64,000 bases of DNA from an uncultured Collinsella sp. (GTDB taxonomy: Bacteria > Actinomycetota > Coriobacteriia > Coriobacteriales > Coriobacteriaceae): positions 1 to 64,000 of the forward strand of contig CAAGCW010000008.1 of NCBI GenBank assembly GCA_900768435.1, given 5' to 3'. Below, in pieces: positions 8,488-15,201 of this stretch. A program made the translations under genes and the position numbers. Below the pieces are notes generated by a model. It was given only the letters and a program-made list of their open reading frames with translations. It searched no databases and was not told the origin of the DNA. Numbering within the stretch: position 1 is the first letter of the stretch; every line of letters begins with the position of its first letter.

Positions 8488-9180
8488 CTAAACCGAACAT
8501 TCCTCGCGTTCGGCATTAAGACGTGCCTTAACGGCATCGGCGGCGATGTGATACGAGAAGCCCTTGCCCATCAAAAACCGAACCAGTTTTTCGAATCCGC
8601 GCGTCTCTGGAACACGCCGCTTGGCGAGCAGGGCTGACGCACGCGCCAAATCGTCTTCGACGGCAAAATAATCCTCGGGATAACCGGGAATGTCATCGAG
8701 CACGACATGACGGCGCTTGAGCTCGGTCTCGATTTTACGCTGTCCCCAACCGCGCCGCTTGCGTTCCTCGATAAAGTACGAGCAAAAGCGGTTCTCGTCT
8801 AAAAAGCGATACTCGGTGGCGCGCTCGACGGCGAAATCGATCGCGGGCTGGCGAAAGCCGTAGCGTGCCAACTTGTCACGGACCTCACCCGTCGCATGGT
8901 CGCGGCGCGATAGCATCTCGGTCACCATGGTAAGTGCACATTTACGCTCGATGAGCTGCACCGCTTCACGAAAGTTATCCCAATCACAGGGAAGATCGGG
9001 GCGATTTTTGACATACAGGCGCGCGACCCGCACGGGAATCCAAATGGACCGCTCAAAACCGCCCTCAAGCTCACAATCGATATGTGCGCAAGGCTTTTTG
9101 GACGCATACCCGCTCGAGAACGAGGAGGCCGCCTTCTTATCGGGAAAGACGACCGTGGCCTCGGTCACAGTATACGACAT
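8488..9180 (-). CDS. recX: RecX, regulator of RecA
   Basis: RecX caps and destabilises RecA filaments. 230 residues; the recognisable RecX repeats run from about residue 75 (ALTMVTEMLSRRDHATGEVRDKLARYGF) to VRFLMGKGFSYHIAADAV near the end. The first 70 residues form an N-terminal extension with a Coriobacteriia-type variable sequence. It follows recA by 11 bases, the standard recA-recX arrangement, and is presumably expressed from the same SOS-controlled promoter. Confidence 0.92.
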   Translation of the reverse strand: MSYTVTEATVVFPDKKAASSFSSGYASKKPCAHIDCELEGGFERSIWIPVRVARLYVKNRPDLPCDWDNFREAVQLIERKCALTMVTEMLSRRDHATGEVRDKLARYGFRQPAIDFAVERATEYRFLDENRFCSYFIEERKRRGWGQRKIETELKRRHVVLDDIPGYPEDYFAVEDDLARASALLAKRRVPETRGFEKLVRFLMGKGFSYHIAADAVKARLNAEREECSV

Positions 9181-9191
9181 GAGCGTAACCG

Positions 9192-10340
9192 CTACTCGTC
9201 GTCATCATCGAGCATGGCGGAACCATCGATGGCGTAAAGCTCGTCAAACTCCTCAGGCGCAGGCTGATCGGTCAGCTCGACCTCGGACGGAGCATCGTCA
9301 TCAAACTCAAGCCCGCAGGCAAGGCGGACCTTATGCTCAATCTCGTCGGCGCAATCGGGGTGTTCGCGCAGGAACGCCTTGGCGGCCTCGCGACCGTTGC
9401 CGAGCTTGTCCTCGCCATAGGCAAACCAGGAGCCCATCTTCTTGCAAATGCCGCACTCGACAGCCATGTCCAGAATCGAGCCCTCCTTAGAGATGCCCGT
9501 ACCGTACATGATGTCGAACTCAGCAGAACGGAACGGAGCTGCCACCTTGTTCTTAACGACCTTGGCGCGCACGCGGTTACCGATAACCTCATCCTTAAGC
9601 TTAATGCTGTCGATGCGGCGAATGTCGATACGCACCGAAGAGAAGAACTTAAGGGCGCGGCCGCCCGTCGTGGTCTCGGGGTTGCCGAACATGACGCCGA
9701 TCTTCTCTCGCAGCTGGTTAATGAAGATGCATGTCGTGTTGGACTTGGACAGCGAGCCGGCGAGCTTGCGGAGCGCCTGACTCATCAGACGAGCTTGCAA
9801 ACCGACCGTGGTATCGCCGATCTCTCCCTCGATCTCGGCACGCGGGGTCAGCGCGGCGACGGAGTCGACGACGATGGCATCGATGGCGCCGGAACGCACG
9901 AGCATGTCAACAATCTCGAGCGCCTGCTCACCCGTATCAGGCTGGGAAATCAGTACCTCGTCGATATCCACGCCAATGCGCGCGGCATACGTGGGATCGA
10001 GCGCGTGCTCGGCATCGATAAATGCCACCACGCCACCCATTGCCTGGGCCTCGGCCAGGATCTCGAGCGAAAGCGTCGTCTTACCGGAGGACTCAGGACC
10101 GTAAATCTCGACGATACGGCCGCGCGGCACACCGCCGATACCCAGAGCGGCATCGAGTGCCAGAGCGCCCGTGGGGATGGCCTCAACCTCAAGCTCGGGG
10201 CCGCCGTCACCATACCTCATGATGGAGCCTTGACCGAACTTCTTCTCGATCTCGGCCTTAGTGGTGGCGATCATCTCTTCGCGCTCTTTACCCGTCGTGG
10301 GTGCATGAACGGTACGTACGGGACCTGAATTCTTGGCCAT
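9192..10340 (-). CDS. recA: RecA, homologous recombination protein
   Basis: ATP-dependent strand-exchange protein and co-protease for LexA cleavage. 382 residues; Walker A GPESSGKTTLSLE, Walker B-type IVVDSVAALTPRAEIEGE, loop L2 region FINQLREKIGVMFGNPETT. The acidic C-terminal tail ends in LDDDDE. The ATG at 10340 has GAGGAGGG 7 bases upstream; a longer reading to 10361 would run through that site. Its promoter holds a LexA box, and a phased repeat array lies further upstream. Confidence 0.97.
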   Translation of the reverse strand: MAKNSGPVRTVHAPTTGKEREEMIATTKAEIEKKFGQGSIMRYGDGGPELEVEAIPTGALALDAALGIGGVPRGRIVEIYGPESSGKTTLSLEILAEAQAMGGVVAFIDAEHALDPTYAARIGVDIDEVLISQPDTGEQALEIVDMLVRSGAIDAIVVDSVAALTPRAEIEGEIGDTTVGLQARLMSQALRKLAGSLSKSNTTCIFINQLREKIGVMFGNPETTTGGRALKFFSSVRIDIRRIDSIKLKDEVIGNRVRAKVVKNKVAAPFRSAEFDIMYGTGISKEGSILDMAVECGICKKMGSWFAYGEDKLGNGREAAKAFLREHPDCADEIEHKVRLACGLEFDDDAPSEVELTDQPAPEEFDELYAIDGSAMLDDDDE

Positions 10341-10370
10341 GAATAGCCCTCCTCTTAACAACCTGCATCG

Positions 10371-10399
10371 ATAATAAACGAACGGCTGTTCGTGGTCAA
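10371..10399 (-). promoter_or_regulatory. recA promoter with LexA box in the spacer
   Basis: On the minus strand TTGACC (10394-10399) and TATTAT (10371-10376) are separated by exactly 17 bp. The spacer contains a perfect SOS box, CGAACAGCCGTTCG (10379-10392), so LexA bound there would block RNA polymerase directly. This is the best-formed promoter in the window. Confidence 0.9.
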
Positions 10400-10430
10400 C
10401 CGTTCAGGCCAATCATATGCAGGCAGTCTT

Positions 10431-10491
10431 TCCAAAACCCAACCAAACGCCGACCAAATACTGACCAAATGCTTGACCACATAGGGCCAAA
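10431..10491. repeat. 11-bp-period ACCAAA repeat array upstream of recA
   Basis: CCAAA-type units start at 10432, 10443, 10454, 10465, 10477 (degenerate, CCACA) and 10487, giving spacings of 11, 11, 11, 12 and 10 bp. Read on the minus strand the best units are ATTTGGTCAGT and ATTTGGTCGGC. The array lies 32-92 bp upstream of the recA -35 hexamer, where a transcription activator would bind. A pair of the same units occurs upstream of comEA (39236-39252). No known binding site with this form is recognised. Confidence 0.7.
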
Positions 10492-10566
10492 TATAAGCAA
10501 GGAAGGCGAAAATAAACCTATGACCAGCAAAAACGCTGAATTTGTCAGAGGTCCCTATCTCCACAA

Positions 10567-10590
10567 TTAAGGGGCCCTAAGGCCCCTTAA
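10567..10590 (-). terminator. Terminator-like hairpin after cinA
   Basis: TTAAGGGGCC (10567-10576) and GGCCCCTTAA (10581-10590) form a perfect 10-bp stem with a 4-base loop, 8 bases past the cinA stop. The U-tract on the minus strand is short (TTAATT), so it may act in part as an mRNA 3' end stabiliser. Confidence 0.7.
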
Positions 10591-10597
10591 AACACGT

Positions 10598-11128
10598 CTA
10601 TTCCATAGAGTTGAGCACAAGGGCAATGCGTCCCAATGCCTCCGCGACCGCATGGGCACGAACACACGAACGGTCGCCCTCATAGTGGCAGCGCACAGAG
10701 TCCACGACCGGCACTTCCCCATCAGCCGCGCGATACGCCCAGCCAATATAGAAAGTGCCAGCCGGATCGTCCTCAGTGCCGCCGCTGGGGCCGGCATAAC
10801 CCGTTGCGCTCACAGCAATATCGCTCTGATACAGCTCCAGCGAACCCGCCGCCATCTCGCGCGCGGTCTGATGCGACACCGCGGTATAGCGGTCGAGCGT
10901 CTCCTGCTCAACACCCAAAACGCGATGCTTTATCTCATCGCAGTAGGTCACCGCACCGCCACGCAGCACCGCCGAGGCGCCCGGGATATCGGCAATCGTC
11001 GAGGAGATCATGCCTGCTGTCAGCGACTCAGCCGTCGAAACCGTCACGCCCCGAGCGCTCGCGCGCTCGACAATATCGCGCGCCAGCTCCTCGTTATGTG
11101 CGGAAATCTGCTCAAAAGAGTCCGTCAT
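10598..11128 (-). CDS. cinA: CinA C-terminal domain protein, nicotinamide-nucleotide amidase
   Basis: Stand-alone CinA C-terminal (PncC-like) domain of 176 residues, lacking the N-terminal MoCF-like domain of full CinA. The family deamidates NMN to nicotinate mononucleotide; cinA is often linked to recA and competence. Conserved motifs: STAESLTAGMISSTIADIPGAS, GGAVTYCDEIKHRVLGV, SATGYAGPSGGTEDDPAGT. The ATG at 11128 is chosen; a GTG two codons upstream (11134) is also possible. It sits between pgsA and the recA regulatory region. Confidence 0.9.
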   Translation of the reverse strand: MTDSFEQISAHNEELARDIVERASARGVTVSTAESLTAGMISSTIADIPGASAVLRGGAVTYCDEIKHRVLGVEQETLDRYTAVSHQTAREMAAGSLELYQSDIAVSATGYAGPSGGTEDDPAGTFYIGWAYRAADGEVPVVDSVRCHYEGDRSCVRAHAVAEALGRIALVLNSME

Positions 11129-11140
11129 ACCCACTAGGAC

Positions 11141-11779
11141 CTAGACCGAAAAGACGATCTTGCGGCAGTTCCAGAAGTATTGGGCGCCCGAGATAACGGT
11201 CAGGACAACGGCAACGGCATACAGGAAGCGCGACACCGAGTAGATGCCGAGCGTCAGCACCAGCGGGCCAAGGTGCAAGCCGGCCATCGCAAAGACGCAC
11301 AGGTAACCGCAGATGGAGACCATCGTGGTCGCCGTCTTGTACTTGCCGAGCTTATCGGCGGCAACGACCACGCCGGCGGCACTCGCAACCATGCGCAGGG
11401 CGCTTACCAGCAGCTCGCGGAACAAGATGATGAACACGGACCAAACCGACACGGCGCCAAAGTCCAAGAACAGCAGCAAGGCCGAGAACACGAGCAGCTT
11501 GTCGGCGATGGGGTCCAAGAATTTACCGAAGTCGGTAATCTCGTTGCGCGAGCGCGCCAGATAGCCGTCAACTTTATCGGTGCACGACAGGATGACGTAC
11601 AGAATGAAGGCTGCGGCGGCGAGCGGGCCGTCGAAGGTGCTCCAATCCGTACCGGCAACGCTCATGTGAGACAGCGCCGACACGATCATGAACACCGGGA
11701 TAAAGACGATGCGCACACACGTCACGATATTGGCGGGCGTCCAGACACTCGTCAGTTCCTTATTGCTCTCGTTTGCCAC
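11141..11779 (-). CDS. pgsA: PgsA, CDP-diacylglycerol-glycerol-3-phosphate 3-phosphatidyltransferase
   Basis: Integral membrane enzyme making phosphatidylglycerol phosphate from CDP-DAG. 212 residues; the CDP-alcohol phosphatidyltransferase signature DG-x2-AR-x8-G-x3-D-x3-D is seen as DGYLARSRNEITDFGKFLD followed by PIAD. Several hydrophobic segments follow. The GTG start at 11779 has AGGAGAG upstream. It belongs to the run ftsK-rodZ-yajQ-rimO-pgsA-cinA. Confidence 0.94.
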   Translation of the reverse strand: MANESNKELTSVWTPANIVTCVRIVFIPVFMIVSALSHMSVAGTDWSTFDGPLAAAAFILYVILSCTDKVDGYLARSRNEITDFGKFLDPIADKLLVFSALLLFLDFGAVSVWSVFIILFRELLVSALRMVASAAGVVVAADKLGKYKTATTMVSICGYLCVFAMAGLHLGPLVLTLGIYSVSRFLYAVAVVLTVISGAQYFWNCRKIVFSV

Positions 11780-11788
11780 GATGCTCTC

Positions 11789-13138
11789 CTACTCCACAAC
11801 ATGGCCGATAAGCTCATAGCAGAAGCTATCGGTAAACTCGACCGTCAGAATATCGCCCACGGACGCCTCGCTGGCGTCCAAGTGCACCGCGCCATCGGAA
11901 TCGGGCGCCTGGAACCAAGCATGGCCGATCAGCTCGGCGCCGTCCTCGGTCTCTTCGATACCGTCGACAATCACCTGGGCGCGCTCGCCCACATGTGCGG
12001 CGGTGGCGGCAAAACCGAGCGACTCGGCCAGGTCCATGGCCTCCTGGGCGCGCTCGAGCTTGACCTCTTCGTCGACCTGTCCCTCCATCTTGGCGGCCAG
12101 GCTGCCCTCCTCCTGCGAGTAGGCAAAGACGCTCGTGTAGTCAAAGCCGACGGTGTCCATAAAGTCGATAAGGTCGCGGAACTCGTCGTCAGTCTCGGTC
12201 GGGAAGCCAACCATGGCCGTGGAACGGATCACGATGCCGGGGATACGCTCACGCAGATCGCGGAACAGGTCCTCGAGCTCCTGGCGCGAACCAGAACGGC
12301 GCATAGCCTTGAGGATGCGCGCGTCGCAGTGCTGCACGGGGATATCGATATAAGGCAGCACCTCGGGCGTATCGCGAATCGTATCGATAAGCTCGTCGGT
12401 CATGCCCTCGGGCTGCAGGTAGAGCACACGGACCCAGACGTTCTGCGGACGCACGGCCTCGGCTACGGCGCGCAGCAGCTGCGCCAGATTGCGCGGCGAG
12501 CCCTCGGCGACGTCACCATCCGCAAAGTCGGTGCCCCAGATGCCCGTGTCCTGGCCGATCAGCACGATCTCTCGCACACCGCCGGCAACCAAGTCGCGCA
12601 CCTCGGAGATAATGCTCTCGGCATTGCGCGACTGATAGCGACCGCGGATATACGGGATCATGCAGAAGCTACAAAAGCGGTTGCAGCCATCGGAAATCTT
12701 GACGTAAGCAACGGCGCCCTCGACAGTGCGCTTGACTTGCGGAATATAGGCAGCGATCTCACGCTCGACACCCAGCACGCCATCGATGACCGCCACGATG
12801 CCGTCCTCCTCGTCGGCCTTCACAAAGGCAGCGACCTCGGGCAGCTCGTCAGGCAGGTCGTCGCCATAGCGCGACGGCACACAGCCGCACATGACGATGG
12901 GACAAGAACGAACGCCGTCCTGAACCTCGTTGGCGAGCTCGAGCGTGGTCTCGATGCTCTCGGACGTTGCGGAGGCGAGGAACGAGCATGTATTGACGAT
13001 GGCGATATCGGCATCCTGTGGGTCGAATGCCTCCTCGTAGCCCGCGGCGGTCAAAAGAGAACGCATGCGGTCGGTGTCAACCTCGTTCTTAGCGCACCCG
13101 AGGGTGATGTAGAGCACGGAGCCCAACGGTGTATCCAT
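11789..13138 (-). CDS. rimO: RimO, ribosomal protein S12 methylthiotransferase
   Basis: Radical-SAM enzyme that methylthiolates an aspartate of ribosomal protein S12. 449 residues: UPF0004 domain with TLGCAKNEVDTDRM and INTCSFLASA; radical-SAM motif CNRFCSFCMIPYIRGRY; C-terminal TRAM domain. The LGCAKNxVD signature separates RimO from MiaB (CQMN) and MtaB (CRVN). Start at 13138, 27 bases after the yajQ stop. Confidence 0.94.
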   Translation of the reverse strand: MDTPLGSVLYITLGCAKNEVDTDRMRSLLTAAGYEEAFDPQDADIAIVNTCSFLASATSESIETTLELANEVQDGVRSCPIVMCGCVPSRYGDDLPDELPEVAAFVKADEEDGIVAVIDGVLGVEREIAAYIPQVKRTVEGAVAYVKISDGCNRFCSFCMIPYIRGRYQSRNAESIISEVRDLVAGGVREIVLIGQDTGIWGTDFADGDVAEGSPRNLAQLLRAVAEAVRPQNVWVRVLYLQPEGMTDELIDTIRDTPEVLPYIDIPVQHCDARILKAMRRSGSRQELEDLFRDLRERIPGIVIRSTAMVGFPTETDDEFRDLIDFMDTVGFDYTSVFAYSQEEGSLAAKMEGQVDEEVKLERAQEAMDLAESLGFAATAAHVGERAQVIVDGIEETEDGAELIGHAWFQAPDSDGAVHLDASEASVGDILTVEFTDSFCYELIGHVVE

Positions 13139-13165
13139 GTTGGAGAGCAGTCCTTTCGAATGATA

Positions 13166-13663
13166 TTAGCGGTAGTTGGTGAACTGCAGCGGCTGGCCGT
13201 AGTCCTGGTCGCGCAGGAACTGGATAACGGTCTGCAACGCGTCCTTCGAAGCAGAGGAAACACGCAGCTTCTCGGCCTCGATGGTCACCTTGACCTTGAG
13301 CTTTTGGTCCTTGATGTCCTTATTGATCTTCTTGGCGGTCGCCTGGTCGATACCCTCGACGATATGGCCGAGCACGCGCACGGTGCCGCCCGATGCCGCC
13401 TGCGGAGCATCCCACGAGACAGCCTTGAGGTCGATGCCGCGCTTGATGAGCTTGGAGCTCAGGGCATCGATGATCTGCTTGGAGACAAAGTCGGCCGGGG
13501 CGTTGATCGTAAAGAGCTTGTCGCCCTTCGAAAGCTCGATCGTGGCGCCGGAATCCTTCAGGTCATAGCGCTGGGAAATCTCGCGCGTGGTCTGCTGGAA
13601 GGCGTTGTCGACCTCTTGCATGTTGACCTCGGACACGACGTCGAAGCTGGAATCTTTAGCCAT
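13166..13663 (-). CDS. yajQ: YajQ family (UPF0234) nucleotide-binding protein
   Basis: 165 residues, full length for the family: MAKDSSFDVVSEVNMQEVDNA at the N-terminus, then QRYDLKDSGATIEL and the conserved C-terminus FLRDQDYGQPLQFTNYR. YajQ proteins have two RRM-like folds and in some bacteria bind cyclic di-GMP; no such role can be inferred here. AAAGGAAAC precedes the ATG. It lies between rodZ and rimO, probably co-transcribed. Confidence 0.94.
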   Translation of the reverse strand: MAKDSSFDVVSEVNMQEVDNAFQQTTREISQRYDLKDSGATIELSKGDKLFTINAPADFVSKQIIDALSSKLIKRGIDLKAVSWDAPQAASGGTVRVLGHIVEGIDQATAKKINKDIKDQKLKVKVTIEAEKLRVSSASKDALQTVIQFLRDQDYGQPLQFTNYR

Positions 13664-13689
13664 GATGTTTCCTTTCGCGTACGAGCGGC

Positions 13690-15201
13690 TTAGTAGCTAT
13701 CGTACGAATAGTCGGTAGAATCGGCGGGCGTCTGGCCGTCAGTTGCGGTATCGGCGCCATCCGTGGACTGGGCATCGGTGCCGTCGGTGGTGTCGGTACC
13801 ATCGGTGGTGTCGGCACCATCAGAACTTTCACCATTCTCGGAATCAGTCGTCTCCTTCTTGGGAACGGTGATCGTCACGCGCGCCACGCCCGAGGTCTTG
13901 GTATCGTAACGGACCTTTTCGCCGTTCTTGGTAACGGTGACATCGGAAGGCTTAGACGTGGTGATCTCGATCGAGGACTCGGGCGTGTACTCCTGCTCAA
14001 AGGGGCCAGTCGCCTGGGCGCCATAGACCGACTTTCCGTCGACCTTGACCTCAATCCACGCGGTCTTTCCCTTGGCAACGGAGACCTTAACCTTTGTGAC
14101 CTCGTTCTCTTCCTTCTTGGCCGTCGTCTTGGCGGCGTCCGAATCAGTCGACTCATCCGTCGGCTCATCGGTGTCTTCGTCCTCGTCGACCGTTTCGGTC
14201 TTCTTAGAAGACTTCTTGGTCGTCGTCTTGGTAGCAGTGGGCGTCTCGGGCGTGGTCTCCGGCGTCGAAGATGCGCAGCCGCGCAGAAGTACCACGATGA
14301 GCACGATCAGCAGCAACGCCACGGCACCGATACCGGCGTAGACGATACGCGGATCGAGCCCGTTGTTTTGAGGAGCACGGGAACCGCCGCGTCCACGACT
14401 GGAACTGCTGCGGCCGCCTCCCTGAGGCATACGGCCACGATTGCTATCGGAACGGCCGCGATAGCCACCCTGGCCCTGAAGGCTGCGCTGACCCGAGCGG
14501 GGCGCAAGTTCACCGCGGCCTTGATAGCCACGCTGGCCCGCACGCGGAGCCGAAGAGCGCTGGCCATACGGCTGTGGTTGAGAGCGAAGACGCGGCGTCA
14601 CCTGCGTGGTGTCGGCGTCCGTATAGCCACTGCGAGAGCGTCCGGTGGAGATACCACGGTGACCGCGATCGGAATAGCCGCCGTCGCCGTAGCCGGCACG
14701 AGGGTCACGCGCCACGCCGCGGGCAGCGGGAAGCGCACGGTCCTCGGGCATCGGCGTACTGCGGAACCGGTCACGCTGCGAGCGAATCTCCTCGCCCGAA
14801 CCCGTCTCGGTAATATAACCGGCCTGCTGAGGACGCTGTCCATAGCGGGTCGAACGACCGCCCTGAACCATCAGGAAGCGCCCGTTATCGACAGAGGAAC
14901 GCGAATTGACATAGCCGGCGGCGTCCTGAAAACGACCGCCCTGCTGCGACGTCTCGCGCTCGTATGCCATCAGTTCGTCAAAGTAGGCATTGACGACCTC
15001 GCGCGGATTGAGGCCCAAAAAACGAGCATAGCTCGAAATCATGCCCTGCGCATAGCCGCGCGGCGGCATCGAAGCAAAGTTACCGGTCTCGAAAAACTCG
15101 ATGATCTGCGGCCTGATTTTGATGGTGTTGGCGACCTGCTGAATGGAAAGGCCCATTCGGCGACGCTGCTCGAGCAGCATGTCACCAAAGCGTGCAGCCA
15201 T
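13690..15201 (-). CDS. rodZ: RodZ-like protein with Arg/Gly-rich linker
   Basis: 503 residues. Residues 1-80 form the RodZ-type helix-turn-helix domain (GDMLLEQRRRMGLSIQQVAN). Residues about 85-285 are a low-complexity linker rich in Arg, Gly, Ser and Gln with many RGG/RGR steps. One transmembrane helix (about 286-307) follows, then a Thr/Lys/Asp-rich stalk, a RodZ C-terminal-like domain (about 370-455), and an acidic tail of repeated DGADTTDGTD units. RodZ links MreB to the wall-synthesis machinery. Its ATG overlaps the ftsK stop (TGATG). RodZ assignment is by fold order and synteny; the linker is unusual. Confidence 0.82.
   Translation of the reverse strand: MAARFGDMLLEQRRRMGLSIQQVANTIKIRPQIIEFFETGNFASMPPRGYAQGMISSYARFLGLNPREVVNAYFDELMAYERETSQQGGRFQDAAGYVNSRSSVDNGRFLMVQGGRSTRYGQRPQQAGYITETGSGEEIRSQRDRFRSTPMPEDRALPAARGVARDPRAGYGDGGYSDRGHRGISTGRSRSGYTDADTTQVTPRLRSQPQPYGQRSSAPRAGQRGYQGRGELAPRSGQRSLQGQGGYRGRSDSNRGRMPQGGGRSSSSRGRGGSRAPQNNGLDPRIVYAGIGAVALLLIVLIVVLLRGCASSTPETTPETPTATKTTTKKSSKKTETVDEDEDTDEPTDESTDSDAAKTTAKKEENEVTKVKVSVAKGKTAWIEVKVDGKSVYGAQATGPFEQEYTPESSIEITTSKPSDVTVTKNGEKVRYDTKTSGVARVTITVPKKETTDSENGESSDGADTTDGTDTTDGTDAQSTDGADTATDGQTPADSTDYSYDSY

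Noticed and set aside
10431..10491. Phased repeats as a CRISPR array or DnaA-box cluster
   Set aside because: Units are 11 bp with no spacers, far too short for CRISPR, and do not match the DnaA box TTATCCACA.
11180..13693. 837-codon plus-strand frame over pgsA, rimO and yajQ
   Set aside because: It spans three well-supported minus-strand genes in the antisense frame; composition is typical of a shadow of high-GC genes.
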